Source: CAVTWS01 sp964390555
GTDB lineage: Bacteria > Actinomycetota > Acidimicrobiia > Acidimicrobiales > SHLQ01
Assembly (NCBI GenBank): GCA_964390555.1
Contig: CAYMJU010000150.1
Span: 1-20,482, forward strand
Direction: 5' to 3'
DNA length: 20,482 nt
This document shows, piece after piece, positions 1-7,898 of this stretch (positions within the stretch are counted from its first letter, which is position 1; each line of letters starts with the position of its first letter). Below the pieces are notes generated by a model, which worked only from the letters and a program-made list of their open reading frames with translations, did no database searches and was not told where the DNA came from. The position numbers and the translations under genes were made by a program.

Positions 1-1126
1 TCGAGTCGGTGTGCGGGTAATCGGTTTCGAACGTGATGTTGTCGACCCCGACCTCGTCGAGTGACCGCAGGCCGTGCACGTCGCTGAAGAAACAGCCGAA
101 GATCTGCCGGTAGTAGTAAGTCGACGGCGGCTCGGGCACCAAGTCCTGGGTGTTGGCCCACGCCCGGTGGTCGCGCCACACCTGGTCGGCCCGCTCGAGG
201 ATGTAGGGGATCCAGCCGATCTGGCCCTCGCTGTAGGCGAGGGTGAGCCGCGGGAACCGCACCAGCACGCCGCTGAACAAGAAGTCCGACATCGACGCCA
301 TGGCGTTGCCAAAGCTCAGGGTCGCCGTAACGCCCGTCGGCGCGTCAGCCGATGTGGCCGGCATCTTCGACGACGAACCGATGTGCATGTTGACGGTCAT
401 GCCCGCGTCCTGGCACACCGCGAACATCGGGTCCCAGTAGCCGGAGTGGATGCTCGGCAGCCCGAGGTTGGGCGGGATCTCGCTGAAGCACATCGCATGC
501 ACGCCCCGAGCGGCGTTGCGCTGGATCTCGGCCACGGTGAGCTCGACGTCCCAGAGCGGGACGATGATGAGCGGTATCAGGTGCCCTTCGCTGTCGCCGC
601 ACCACTCCTCGACCTGGAAGTCGTTGTACGCCTGCACACACGCCAGGGCCAGTTCCTTGTCCTGGGCCTCGGCGAAGGTTTGGCCGCAGAACCGTGGGAA
701 CGTCGGGAACGACAGCGACCTGTCGACGTGGTTCATGAGGTTGTCGGCGATTCGGGCCCTGGGGTCGAAGCACCCCGGCCGCATCTCCTCGTAGGTGATG
801 GGCAGCGCTTGCATGTCGTCGCGGTCGTAGCCGACGGCGGCGACGTGGCGCTTGTTGGGGTGGATCAGGTCCTCGTAGAACCACACGTCGCCCCACCGGC
901 CGTCGTCGGAGTCGAGCTCCTGCTCGTACATCTTGGCGCCGCCGACGAACTTGATGCCGCCGACCTTGTGGCGTTCGATCCGCGGGCCCCGGGCCTTGAA
1001 CCTCTCCGGGAGCCAGCTCTGCCACAGGTGCGCGGGCTCGACCAGGTGATCGTCGACGCTGATGATCATGGGGATCTCGGCGCGCGGGCTGGCGGCGGAT
1101 TCGGGCGCGGGCTCGGTCAACGTCAT
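1..1126 (-). CDS. Amidohydrolase-2 family metal-dependent hydrolase, 3' end missing
   Basis: The minus frame is open from an ATG at 1126 to the left edge, giving about 375 residues without the C-terminus. The N-terminal part carries SVDDHLVEP (Asp-x-His metal motif, about residues 23-31) and the middle has NMHIGSS. The last visible part reads FETDYPHTDS, the conserved Asp/His region near the C-terminus of PF04909 TIM-barrel amidohydrolases. Family members hydrolyse or decarboxylate cyclic or aromatic acids using one divalent metal; the substrate here is unknown. The start is supported by a GGAG seven bases upstream and by the conserved N-terminus. The gene is divergent from the lipoprotein hydrolase at 1205, with a palindrome between them. 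Perhaps 20-50 residues are lost at the window edge. Family call is firm, substrate open. Confidence 0.88.
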   Translation of the reverse strand, partial: MTLTEPAPESAASPRAEIPMIISVDDHLVEPAHLWQSWLPERFKARGPRIERHKVGGIKFVGGAKMYEQELDSDDGRWGDVWFYEDLIHPNKRHVAAVGYDRDDMQALPITYEEMRPGCFDPRARIADNLMNHVDRSLSFPTFPRFCGQTFAEAQDKELALACVQAYNDFQVEEWCGDSEGHLIPLIIVPLWDVELTVAEIQRNAARGVHAMCFSEIPPNLGLPSIHSGYWDPMFAVCQDAGMTVNMHIGSSSKMPATSADAPTGVTATLSFGNAMASMSDFLFSGVLVRFPRLTLAYSEGQIGWIPYILERADQVWRDHRAWANTQDLVPEPPSTYYYRQIFGCFFSDVHGLRSLDEVGVDNITFETDYPHTDS

Positions 1127-1160
1127 GGTGGTCTCCGGTGGCGCGGCGTGCGCAAGGCCG

Positions 1161-1166
1161 ATCGTA
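1161..1166 (-). promoter_or_regulatory. Candidate -10 element for the amidohydrolase
   Basis: On the minus strand these bases read TACGAT, a match to the actinobacterial TANNNT -10 consensus. Transcription would begin near 1154 and leave a leader of about 28 bases that includes the GGAG ribosome binding site. No convincing -35 hexamer is seen. Assigned by eye only. Confidence 0.35.
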
Positions 1167-1168
1167 CT

Positions 1169-1188
1169 GGGCACGAATCGACGTGCCC
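1169..1188. promoter_or_regulatory. Operator-like inverted repeat between divergent promoters
   Basis: A perfect 7-bp inverted repeat, GGGCACG then six bases then CGTGCCC, lies between the two candidate -10 elements of the divergent amidohydrolase and CocE-type genes. Its size and position fit a dimeric repressor site able to control both directions. No regulator gene is adjacent, so the binding protein is unknown. Confidence 0.5.
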
Positions 1189-1192
1189 CACG

Positions 1193-1198
1193 TAGCAT
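1193..1198 (+). promoter_or_regulatory. Candidate -10 for a leaderless CocE-type gene
   Basis: TAGCAT matches TANNNT and its last T is seven bases before the A of the ATG at 1205, the spacing expected for a leaderless transcript. No Shine-Dalgarno-like purine run is present before the ATG, which supports this reading. Confidence 0.45.
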
Positions 1199-1204
1199 CA
1201 CCCG

Positions 1205-3478
1205 ATGCGCAGCCGCCGTGTCGTAGCCACCATCCTGCTCGCAACCGTTGTCGCGTCGTCCTGCAGCGACGACTCCGACGGTTCCGCCGGCGCGGGGAGC
1301 GCTCCGGAGTCGACGACGTCGGTGGCCTCGGCCGGAAACGACGCCGGCACGACGGTCGCACCGGACGTCGAGGTCACCTTCGACGTGCGCCCGAGCTCCG
1401 AGCAGGTCACGGTCACCGGCGCCTCCCCGGGCGCGACGCTGACGCTCACCACCCCTACCGGAGAGTCGATCGCCGAGGGCGAGGCCGACGGTGCGGGCAA
1501 CCTGGTGTGGCGCGATGTCGCACCCGGCACGTATCAGGTGAACCAGATCACCGACGAAGGCACCGCTGCGTCGGACCCGTTCGAGGTGGCGGCCCTCGAC
1601 GACCATCCCGACGCCGATTTCTACGCCTCTCAGGAGATCGGCCCTGGTTTCGGCTACGTCGAGACCCGCGACGGCACGCTGTTGTCGATCAACGTCACCC
1701 TGCCCGGTCCGGTCGAGGACGGGCCGTACCCGACCGTCATCGAGTACTCGGGCTACGACCCGTCCAACCCCAACGAGCCCGAGCCGTCCATGGGGGTGGC
1801 CGCCCAGATCGGCTTCGCCACCGTCGGCGTGAACATGCGGGGCACCGGCTGCTCGGGCGGCTCGTTCGACTACTTCGAGCCGGTGCAGTCCCTCGACGGT
1901 TACGACGCCCTCGAGGCCATCGCCGCCCAACCGTGGGTGGCGGGGCACAAGGTCGGCATGGTGGGCGTGTCGTATCCCGGTATCTCCCAGCTGTTCGTGG
2001 CCGCGACCCAGCCGCCGAGCCTGGCAGCGATCACGCCGCTGTCGGTGATCGAAGACGTGTACCGGTCGGTCCTGTACCCCGGGGGCATCTACAACGACGG
2101 CTTCGCCCAGTCGTGGGCCGAAAGCCGCCAGGCCGACAACCAGCAGGGCGGCCAGGAGTGGGTGGCCGAGTTGATCGCCGGCGGCGACGAGGTGTGCGAG
2201 GCCAACCAACTCCTGCGCAGCCAGAACGTCGATCTGGTCGGCTCGGCCCGCTCGGAACCGTTCTACGTGCCCGAGCGCTACGACCGGCTGGCGCCGCGCA
2301 CGTTCGTCGACCGCATCGAGGTGCCGGTGCTCTTGGCCGGGGCATGGCAGGACGAGCAGACCGGTGGGCGCTTCGCCACCATGCTCGACGACTTCACGGC
2401 GGCCCCGGTGTTCAAGGCGATCCTCTACAACGGCGCCCACGCCGACTCGCTGTCCCCCGAGATCCTCATCCGGTGGTACGAATTCTTGAACCTGTACGTG
2501 GCCGACCGGTCACCGCCGCCGCTCAACCCACTGCTCCGAGCCGGGGCGCCGCTGCTGTACCAGGGCGTGTACGGCGCCGAGGGCCTGGTCATCCCGCCCG
2601 ACCGCTTCACCGGCTCCGAAACGCTCGACGAGGCGAGGGCCACGTTCGAGGCCGATCCGAACATCACCGTGCTGCTCGAAATGGGGGCGTCGCCGGCGTC
2701 GCCGGGTGGCCCACTCCCCCGCGGCCGCTTCGGCCTCGACGCCTGGCCGCCACCCGGGGCCGAGGTGCAGACGTGGTACCTCGCCGACGGCGAGCTCTCC
2801 GATCAGCCGATCGGCCCGGGCGGCGCCGCCGTGTTCCGGGTCGACGAGGAGAACGCTCACCAGGTCCAGTCGTTCGCCGAGGGGGATCCGAATCCCTACG
2901 ACGACTTGTCCTGGCCGGCGACCGAGCCGGACACGTACCTCGCCTACGAGACCGCCGACTTAGACTCCGACCGGGTTCTCGCCGGTTCGGGGTCGTTGTC
3001 GATGTCGGTCGAATCGGCCGGCGACGCCGACATCGAGGTGACGGTCAGCGAGATCCGGCCTGACGGAACCGAGGTCTACGTGCAGTCCGGTTGGCTGCGG
3101 GTCTCCCACTCTGCGGAGGACCCCGATGTCTCGACCGGGTTGGCGCCGTTCCACACCCATCTCGAGGCCGACGCGGCGACGCCCGGCGCCGGCGAGGCCA
3201 CGGCGGTCAACGTCGAGATCTTCCCCGTCGTCCACGTGTTCCGAGCCGGGTCCCGGCTCCGCATCACCATCGACACCCCCGGCGGCAGTCGCAACCTGTG
3301 GACGTTCGACACCGTGAACCGGCCGGGCGACACGATCGGAATCCACGTCGATGGCGCGGAGCTGCGTCTGCCGTTCCTGTCCGGCGTCACCGTCCCCGCC
3401 GGTCTGCCGGCATGCCCGGGGCTGCGGTCTCAGCCGTGTCGGCCTGCGCCCCCGATCACGAACCGAGCGCCGTCATGA
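1205..3478 (+). CDS. CocE/NonD family alpha/beta hydrolase, secreted lipoprotein
   Basis: 757 residues. The N-terminus has two arginines, a hydrophobic stretch and ASSC with Cys20 as the likely lipidated residue, so the protein should be anchored outside the cytoplasmic membrane. Residues about 50-125 look like a small beta-sandwich (Ig-like) domain. An S15/CocE alpha/beta hydrolase follows: nucleophile Ser256 in GVSYPG, probable acid Asp383 in GAWQDE, probable base His412 in NGAHADS. The Ser-Asp and Asp-His spacings are close to those of cocaine esterase. The C-terminal part (about 530-740) fits the jelly-roll domain of X-Pro dipeptidyl-peptidase-like enzymes. Known members cleave esters, amides or acyl groups; the substrate is not predictable. 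The stop overlaps the next ATG (ATGA at 3475-3478), so the two genes are coupled. The start appears leaderless. Confidence 0.92.
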   Translation: MRSRRVVATILLATVVASSCSDDSDGSAGAGSAPESTTSVASAGNDAGTTVAPDVEVTFDVRPSSEQVTVTGASPGATLTLTTPTGESIAEGEADGAGNLVWRDVAPGTYQVNQITDEGTAASDPFEVAALDDHPDADFYASQEIGPGFGYVETRDGTLLSINVTLPGPVEDGPYPTVIEYSGYDPSNPNEPEPSMGVAAQIGFATVGVNMRGTGCSGGSFDYFEPVQSLDGYDALEAIAAQPWVAGHKVGMVGVSYPGISQLFVAATQPPSLAAITPLSVIEDVYRSVLYPGGIYNDGFAQSWAESRQADNQQGGQEWVAELIAGGDEVCEANQLLRSQNVDLVGSARSEPFYVPERYDRLAPRTFVDRIEVPVLLAGAWQDEQTGGRFATMLDDFTAAPVFKAILYNGAHADSLSPEILIRWYEFLNLYVADRSPPPLNPLLRAGAPLLYQGVYGAEGLVIPPDRFTGSETLDEARATFEADPNITVLLEMGASPASPGGPLPRGRFGLDAWPPPGAEVQTWYLADGELSDQPIGPGGAAVFRVDEENAHQVQSFAEGDPNPYDDLSWPATEPDTYLAYETADLDSDRVLAGSGSLSMSVESAGDADIEVTVSEIRPDGTEVYVQSGWLRVSHSAEDPDVSTGLAPFHTHLEADAATPGAGEATAVNVEIFPVVHVFRAGSRLRITIDTPGGSRNLWTFDTVNRPGDTIGIHVDGAELRLPFLSGVTVPAGLPACPGLRSQPCRPAPPITNRAPS

Positions 3479-4257
3479 CCGCCGAGCCCACCGTTCTGTA
3501 CGAGCGCGACGAGCACGTCGTCACGATCACCCTCAACCGGCCGTCGCGGCTCAACGCCATCAACGGCGAGCTCCGCGAGGAGCTCAACGCGGCATGGCTG
3601 CGCTTCCGCGACGACAACGACGCGTGGGTGGCGATCCTCACCGGTGCCGGCCGGGCGTTTTGCGCCGGGGCCGACCTCCGCGACGGTGAAGGCGCCGTCG
3701 GCCGCTTCGCCGGCTCGTTCTGGGAGATCCCGACCATCAACTCGTTCGAGTCGGGGCTCGAGATCTGGAAGCCGACGATCGCCGCGGTGAACGGGCCGTG
3801 CATCGGTTATGGCCTCACCGGGGTGCTGGCGTGCGACTTCGTGATAGCCAGCGACCGGGCGACGTTCGGCTATCCCGAGGTCAAGCTCGGCCAGGCCACG
3901 ATCGTCGGGGCTCTGCGCCTCCCGGCCAAGGTGAGCTGGCCCGATGCGCTCGAGATCCTCCTCACCGGCGACACCGTCGATGCCGAGCACGCCGCCCGGA
4001 TCGGGTTGGCGTGGAAGGTCGTGCCGCACGACAGCCTGCTCGACGCCGCTCGTGAGCTGGCCCACCGCCTGGTCCAGGGCGCGCCGCTAGCTGTGCGTGC
4101 CACCAAAGAGGTGGCGGATCGGGGTCGACACCTCGGTTGGCTCGATGCGGTGCGAATGGGCGAGACGATGCGCCGGGTCGTGAGCACCACGGCCGATGCC
4201 CACGAGGGCCGCGAGGCATGGGTCGAGCGCCGACCGCCCGAGTGGACCGCTAGCTGA
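3475..4257 (+). CDS. Enoyl-CoA hydratase/isomerase (crotonase) family protein
   Basis: 260 residues, the normal length for a crotonase. The oxyanion-hole region reads FCAGADL (62-68) and NGPCIGYGL (106-114). Both glutamates that activate water in mitochondrial enoyl-CoA hydratase have counterparts: Glu135 in GYPEVKLG and Glu160 in DALEILLTG. Syn-hydration of a 2-enoyl-CoA is therefore plausible, although the second loop (CIGYGL instead of the usual ALGGG type) departs from classical beta-oxidation hydratases and may mark another crotonase reaction. The ATG lies inside the stop of the upstream lipoprotein hydrolase (ATGA), indicating translational coupling. The gene converges with the beta-propeller gene and overlaps it by 8 bp. 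The protein is cytosolic with no signal peptide. Confidence 0.92.
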   Translation: MTAEPTVLYERDEHVVTITLNRPSRLNAINGELREELNAAWLRFRDDNDAWVAILTGAGRAFCAGADLRDGEGAVGRFAGSFWEIPTINSFESGLEIWKPTIAAVNGPCIGYGLTGVLACDFVIASDRATFGYPEVKLGQATIVGALRLPAKVSWPDALEILLTGDTVDAEHAARIGLAWKVVPHDSLLDAARELAHRLVQGAPLAVRATKEVADRGRHLGWLDAVRMGETMRRVVSTTADAHEGREAWVERRPPEWTAS

Positions 4258-6346
4258 TCCAGGTCGTCGACCCTGGATCGTCGAGCGGGAACGTGAGGAT
4301 CCCCGAGGCGTCGGCCAGCCAGACCTCTCCGTCGATCACCACCGGGCGAGCGAACAGGCTCACGGGCCCGTCCGGGAAGCACGATTCGAGCCGCGAGCCC
4401 TCGGGGATCTCGCTCGCGTCGTCGGGGTTGCCGAATTGCTCGATCTGCTCCGGGGTGACGATGTTGCAGAAGTAACCCTCGAGGCCACCGTTGTCGTCCT
4501 CCTCACAGATCAGGACCTTCATCCCCGGGAAGGCGATCCCCGGCGGCAGGTTGGCGGCGACGTCTTCGTCATCGAGCAGCTCGCAGTCGGTACCGACGTC
4601 CTCGGTGCCTTCGGGGTCGGCGTGGCGCACCGTTGCCAGCGACCTCAGCGAGCCTGAAAGCTCGAGCACTTGCACCGACGGTGAGCCGACCGAACTGAAC
4701 GACGGCACGACGACGACGCGGTCGCCGGCGACGGTGAGCGAACGCACGTCGGTGACCGCGGGATCCATCGATTCGATGACGCGTCGACCGAGCTCGGACA
4801 GATCGCCGCCGGTGATGTCGTACCCGACGACAACCGTGCCCCGCTCACCACCGCGGAGGCGTGAGTCGGCACCGGCGGCGAGGATGACACCCGGTTCGGG
4901 CGACACCACCGCGGCCAACCCGGCCACCCCCAGCTGGCCGAGGTTGTCGGGCGCCGCCGGGTCGGCCAGCGATACGACCACGACCGGGTCGGTGTAGCTG
5001 CTCACGAAGGCGAGGTCGCCGACGAACCGCACGTCGCTCGGGGCCAGCCCGGCTCCGACGTCGAGGATCGAGCCGAGCGCCTCCAAGCCGGCGGCGGTCA
5101 GCCGGAACGTGTCGATACGGCCCCGCTGCTGATCATCGATGCTCGCCACCCTCACGACGTCGTCAGCGATCGAGATCCAACGCCGCCCCACGACCGTTCC
5201 CGGCAACACGGCCTGTCCCACCACGTCGAGGTCGCCGGCCAGATCGAGGGCGTACAGCGTGCTGTGCCCCGGAGCACCGGTATCGGGGTCGGCCACCACG
5301 TTGACGGCGACGACGATCCGGCCCCCGGCCAGGCCGAACCCGCCCGGCGAACCGACCAGGCCGACGCTGTCGATGTCGAGCCCCGGCCCGATGCGCGACA
5401 ACAACCCGGTCTGGCGGGCTTGGCCACCCCCTAGTGGCAGCAGCACCCGCTCGCACGCGGGCCTGGTCTCGGTGCCGTCGGATCGCTCGACGGCCGAGAT
5501 CCACTCGGCCAGCCGCTCGTTGGCCAGGACCTCATCGTTCGGTATCGGGTTGTCGTCCCCTGAGCCGTCGATGACCTCGCCGTCGTCGCCGCTGTCGTCG
5601 ACCTCGAGCTCGATCTCGCCCGCGTCGGCGACCCCACTGTTAGTGGCGTCAGTGAATTCGCCCTCGAATCCCCCCGGGAACCCGCCGCCCAACGCGCTCA
5701 GGTAAGGCTGGGACGACGTCAGCACGACTGGGGTGCCGTCGATGACCGCGGCGGCGCGGTAACCGCCGTCGATGCGAGCCGAGTCGACGACGTCGCCGGT
5801 CGTCAGGTCGATCTCGACCACCTCGACCGGCTCGTAGGTCAGCCCTCCCGATCCCTCGACGGGCACATTGCTCACGACCACGGCCCGGTCCCCGGCTAGC
5901 AGCACCCGGCGGACGAAACCCTGGCCCGGCACGCGCACGGTGTCCCGCTCGATCCTCGATGCCCGGTCGATGATCGTCACCGCCCCGGACTCGTTGACAT
6001 AGACGACCCAGTCGTCGTTGGCGGCCAGCGGGCCCGCCTCGACGACACCCGGATCGCCACTCAGCGGCTCCGACGGACTGAACGTCGAGTCCAGGGGGAT
6101 CCCGCCGGGCCCGAGCGGTCCGATGAACTGGCCACCACCGCCGAAGACGGCCTGCTCCATCTCGCTGCGGTACGACCGCAAGAGTGAACGCAGCGCACCG
6201 CAGTCGGCGATGGTCACCGTGTTCGTCGCCGTCGACGGCTCGGCGGCGTCGTCGCTGCACGATGCCACGCCACTGGTGAGCGCGAGGAGGGCCGATGCCG
6301 CCACAACCGTTCGCCTGGTCCGACACGCCGCCCGCGTAGAACTCAC
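4250..6346 (-). CDS. Beta-propeller domain lipoprotein (Beta_propel, PF09826-like)
   Basis: 698 residues starting at GTG 6346, a start fixed by AGGAGG at 6352-6357. The N-terminus has basic residues, a hydrophobic core and VASC with Cys30 as the lipidation site. After it comes IADCGALRSLL, typical of the opening of secreted C-terminal beta-propeller proteins, and then repeated hydrophobic strands with V-V-V and D-G-turn spacing through most of the protein. An acidic Asp/Glu-rich low-complexity stretch sits around residues 240-270. At least three cysteines cluster near 595-655, suggesting extracytoplasmic disulfides. No catalytic motif is seen; members of this family have no settled function. 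It lies 40 bp downstream of the DtxR-type regulator and converges with the crotonase gene, overlapping it by 8 bp. Confidence 0.82.
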   Translation of the reverse strand: MSSTRAACRTRRTVVAASALLALTSGVASCSDDAAEPSTATNTVTIADCGALRSLLRSYRSEMEQAVFGGGGQFIGPLGPGGIPLDSTFSPSEPLSGDPGVVEAGPLAANDDWVVYVNESGAVTIIDRASRIERDTVRVPGQGFVRRVLLAGDRAVVVSNVPVEGSGGLTYEPVEVVEIDLTTGDVVDSARIDGGYRAAAVIDGTPVVLTSSQPYLSALGGGFPGGFEGEFTDATNSGVADAGEIELEVDDSGDDGEVIDGSGDDNPIPNDEVLANERLAEWISAVERSDGTETRPACERVLLPLGGGQARQTGLLSRIGPGLDIDSVGLVGSPGGFGLAGGRIVVAVNVVADPDTGAPGHSTLYALDLAGDLDVVGQAVLPGTVVGRRWISIADDVVRVASIDDQQRGRIDTFRLTAAGLEALGSILDVGAGLAPSDVRFVGDLAFVSSYTDPVVVVSLADPAAPDNLGQLGVAGLAAVVSPEPGVILAAGADSRLRGGERGTVVVGYDITGGDLSELGRRVIESMDPAVTDVRSLTVAGDRVVVVPSFSSVGSPSVQVLELSGSLRSLATVRHADPEGTEDVGTDCELLDDEDVAANLPPGIAFPGMKVLICEEDDNGGLEGYFCNIVTPEQIEQFGNPDDASEIPEGSRLESCFPDGPVSLFARPVVIDGEVWLADASGILTFPLDDPGSTTWIS

Positions 6347-6351
6347 GGCGA

Positions 6352-6357
6352 CCTCCT
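6352..6357 (-). promoter_or_regulatory. Ribosome binding site fixing the GTG start at 6346
   Basis: The minus strand reads AGGAGG here, five bases upstream of the GTG of the beta-propeller lipoprotein gene. This perfect Shine-Dalgarno sequence supports GTG as the start. Confidence 0.7.
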
Positions 6358-6386
6358 GGCCGGGCCGGCATCTTCCCCGCCCGAGA

Positions 6387-7064
6387 CTAGCCCGCGTCGG
6401 TTGTCACGAGGATTCGGTCGCAGGCGAACGACCCGACGCCGACGTGCGCGCCGTCGATCTCGACAGTGGTGGTGCCGTCGGGCGACGCCGCCGTGACGCG
6501 GCCGGGCATGCCCGGGCGGATGCTCGACTCCTCGAGGAACTCGAGCAGCCCCGGGGTGAATTCGAGCTCCTCGGGGATGCGGGCCACGGTGAACTCCGTG
6601 CCGACCCCGCATTCGCTCAGCGCCAACATGGCAGGCGCCAGGTAGCCCGAACCCGGTATGGGGTTGCCGTGGGGGCACGTTGTCGGTTCGCCGAGAACGC
6701 GCACCAAGGCCCGTTCGACGACCGGCGAGATCACGTGCTCCCACTTGCCGGCCTCGTGGTGAGCCTCGGTCCACGACAGTCCGAGCACGTCGGTCAGGAA
6801 CCGCTCGGCGAGCCGGTGGCGCCGGGCCACCCGATGGGCGACATCGAGGCCCGCGGCGCTGAGGTGTACCTGCGTATCCGCGGTGGCGGTGATCAGGCCG
6901 TCCTTCTCGAGCCGGCGGATCATCTCCGACACCGCTGGGCGCGACACGTCGAGCCGCTCGGCGATGCGGGCCTGGATGACGGCCACGTCGTCCTCGGCCA
7001 GCTCGAAGATCGTGACGCAGTACTCCTCGGCAGCCGGGTGATACTCACCGCGATGCTGCGCCAT
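6387..7064 (-). CDS. DtxR/IdeR-family metal-dependent transcriptional regulator
   Basis: 225 residues with the three-domain plan of IdeR: an N-terminal winged helix (recognition helix around SRPAVSEMIRRLE, 41-53), a dimerisation/metal domain (HRLAERFL 83-90, KWEHVIS 107-113, GNPIPG 133-138), and a C-terminal SH3/FeoA-like domain (about 150-222). By alignment with mycobacterial IdeR, the ancillary-site ligands are kept (His83, Glu87, His102), and so are Glu109 and His110. The primary-site positions Met10 and Cys102 of IdeR become Glu14 and Gly106, so the bound metal may differ from Fe(II). The role is probably metal-sensing repression. The ATG at 7064 has no Shine-Dalgarno but has TAGGCT seven bases upstream, suggesting its own leaderless promoter inside the larger minus-strand block. 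Confidence 0.9.
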   Translation of the reverse strand: MAQHRGEYHPAAEEYCVTIFELAEDDVAVIQARIAERLDVSRPAVSEMIRRLEKDGLITATADTQVHLSAAGLDVAHRVARRHRLAERFLTDVLGLSWTEAHHEAGKWEHVISPVVERALVRVLGEPTTCPHGNPIPGSGYLAPAMLALSECGVGTEFTVARIPEELEFTPGLLEFLEESSIRPGMPGRVTAASPDGTTTVEIDGAHVGVGSFACDRILVTTDAG

Positions 7065-7070
7065 GCGGCA

Positions 7071-7076
7071 AGCCTA
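7071..7076 (-). promoter_or_regulatory. Candidate -10 for leaderless DtxR-type regulator gene
   Basis: The minus strand reads TAGGCT, matching TANNNT, with its last T seven bases before the A of the ATG at 7064. It overlaps the TAG stop of the CysQ gene and lies within an 8-bp palindrome, GCCTAGGC (7072-7079), which could serve as an autoregulatory half-site or be chance. Confidence 0.42.
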
Positions 7077-7751
7077 GGCGAGGGCGGCGAGGACGGGGTC
7101 GGCGAGCTCGGGTCGGCACACCACGAAACCCTGCACCCACGGATCCGAGGCGTTGAACCGGAGGGGTCGCCCGTCGATCCCCGACACGTGGAGACCGGCC
7201 GCTCCGGCGACGGCGATCGGAGCGCAGACGTCCCACTCGTACAGGCCGCCGCCGTGCACGTAGACGTCGGCGTCACCGCGGACAACGAGCATGGCCTTGA
7301 CCCCGGCGCTGCCCAGAGCTCCGACGTCGGCACCGAGCGCCCGCTGGAGCCGGTAACCGTCGACGTTGGCGCGCGATCGGCTCACCACAGCCAGCAGTCG
7401 CTCGCGCCGATCGGGTACGCCCGGCGTAGGTAGCGACGGTGCCGGTTCGGTGGCATAGATCTCGCGGATCGCGGGGAGCGACACGGCGCCCGCGACCGGG
7501 TGGCCATCGACGCACAATGCGACATGCACCGCCCACTCGCCGCTCCAGGGGTGGGCGTAGTCGTTGGACCCGTCGAGCGGGTCGACGATCCACACCCGCT
7601 CACGCTGCAACCGCGCCCGATCGTCGTGGCCCTCCTCGGACAGCACGCCGTCGTGCGGCCGGGCGTCGGCCAGGTGGGCGACGATGAACTCGTGAGCCAA
7701 GCGGTCACCGATCATCCGCACGTAACCGACCCGGGCCCGGTCGTCGAACAT
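7074..7751 (-). CDS. cysQ: CysQ-like 3'(2'),5'-bisphosphate nucleotidase / inositol monophosphatase family
   Basis: From the only canonical start (ATG 7751) the protein has 225 residues. It has the metal motifs of the lithium-sensitive phosphatase superfamily: LSEEGHDD (37-44), DPLDGSNDY (57-65) and YEWDVCAP (171-178). The sequence resembles M. tuberculosis CysQ, which removes the 3' phosphate of PAP/PAPS in sulfate assimilation. The frame stays open upstream to 7898, and those codons encode DDHELATWLAVETGRLLVEA, a close counterpart of the conserved first helix of mycobacterial CysQ. The real protein is therefore probably about 260-270 residues. No ATG, GTG or TTG exists in that in-frame stretch, and the frame is the one used by the upstream BKACE gene, separated only by its TGA. 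The true start could be a rare codon (CTG 7871 or ATC 7868) or the sequence may contain an error. Family firm, start unresolved. Confidence 0.82.
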   Translation of the reverse strand: MFDDRARVGYVRMIGDRLAHEFIVAHLADARPHDGVLSEEGHDDRARLQRERVWIVDPLDGSNDYAHPWSGEWAVHVALCVDGHPVAGAVSLPAIREIYATEPAPSLPTPGVPDRRERLLAVVSRSRANVDGYRLQRALGADVGALGSAGVKAMLVVRGDADVYVHGGGLYEWDVCAPIAVAGAAGLHVSGIDGRPLRFNASDPWVQGFVVCRPELADPVLAALA

Positions 7752-7898
7752 CTGGTCCCGAGCCTCGACGAGCAGCCGGCCGGTCTCGACGGCAAGCCAC
7801 GTCGCCAGCTCGTGGTCGTCGAGGGCGGCGGGCCGAACGGATCCGCCGTGGATGTCAGGGAGTGCGATCAGCCGAGGATAGGCGGGTTGCTCGCCCTC

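Noticed and set aside
74..1195. Long plus-strand open frame opposite the amidohydrolase
   Set aside because: Its translation is low-complexity His/Val/Arg-rich with no family features, while the minus frame gives a clear amidohydrolase.
1138..3063. 641-codon plus frame overlapping the CocE-type gene
   Set aside because: Almost entirely Arg/Gly/Pro, typical of an out-of-frame reading of GC-rich coding DNA. The 1205-3478 frame has the catalytic triad and lipobox.
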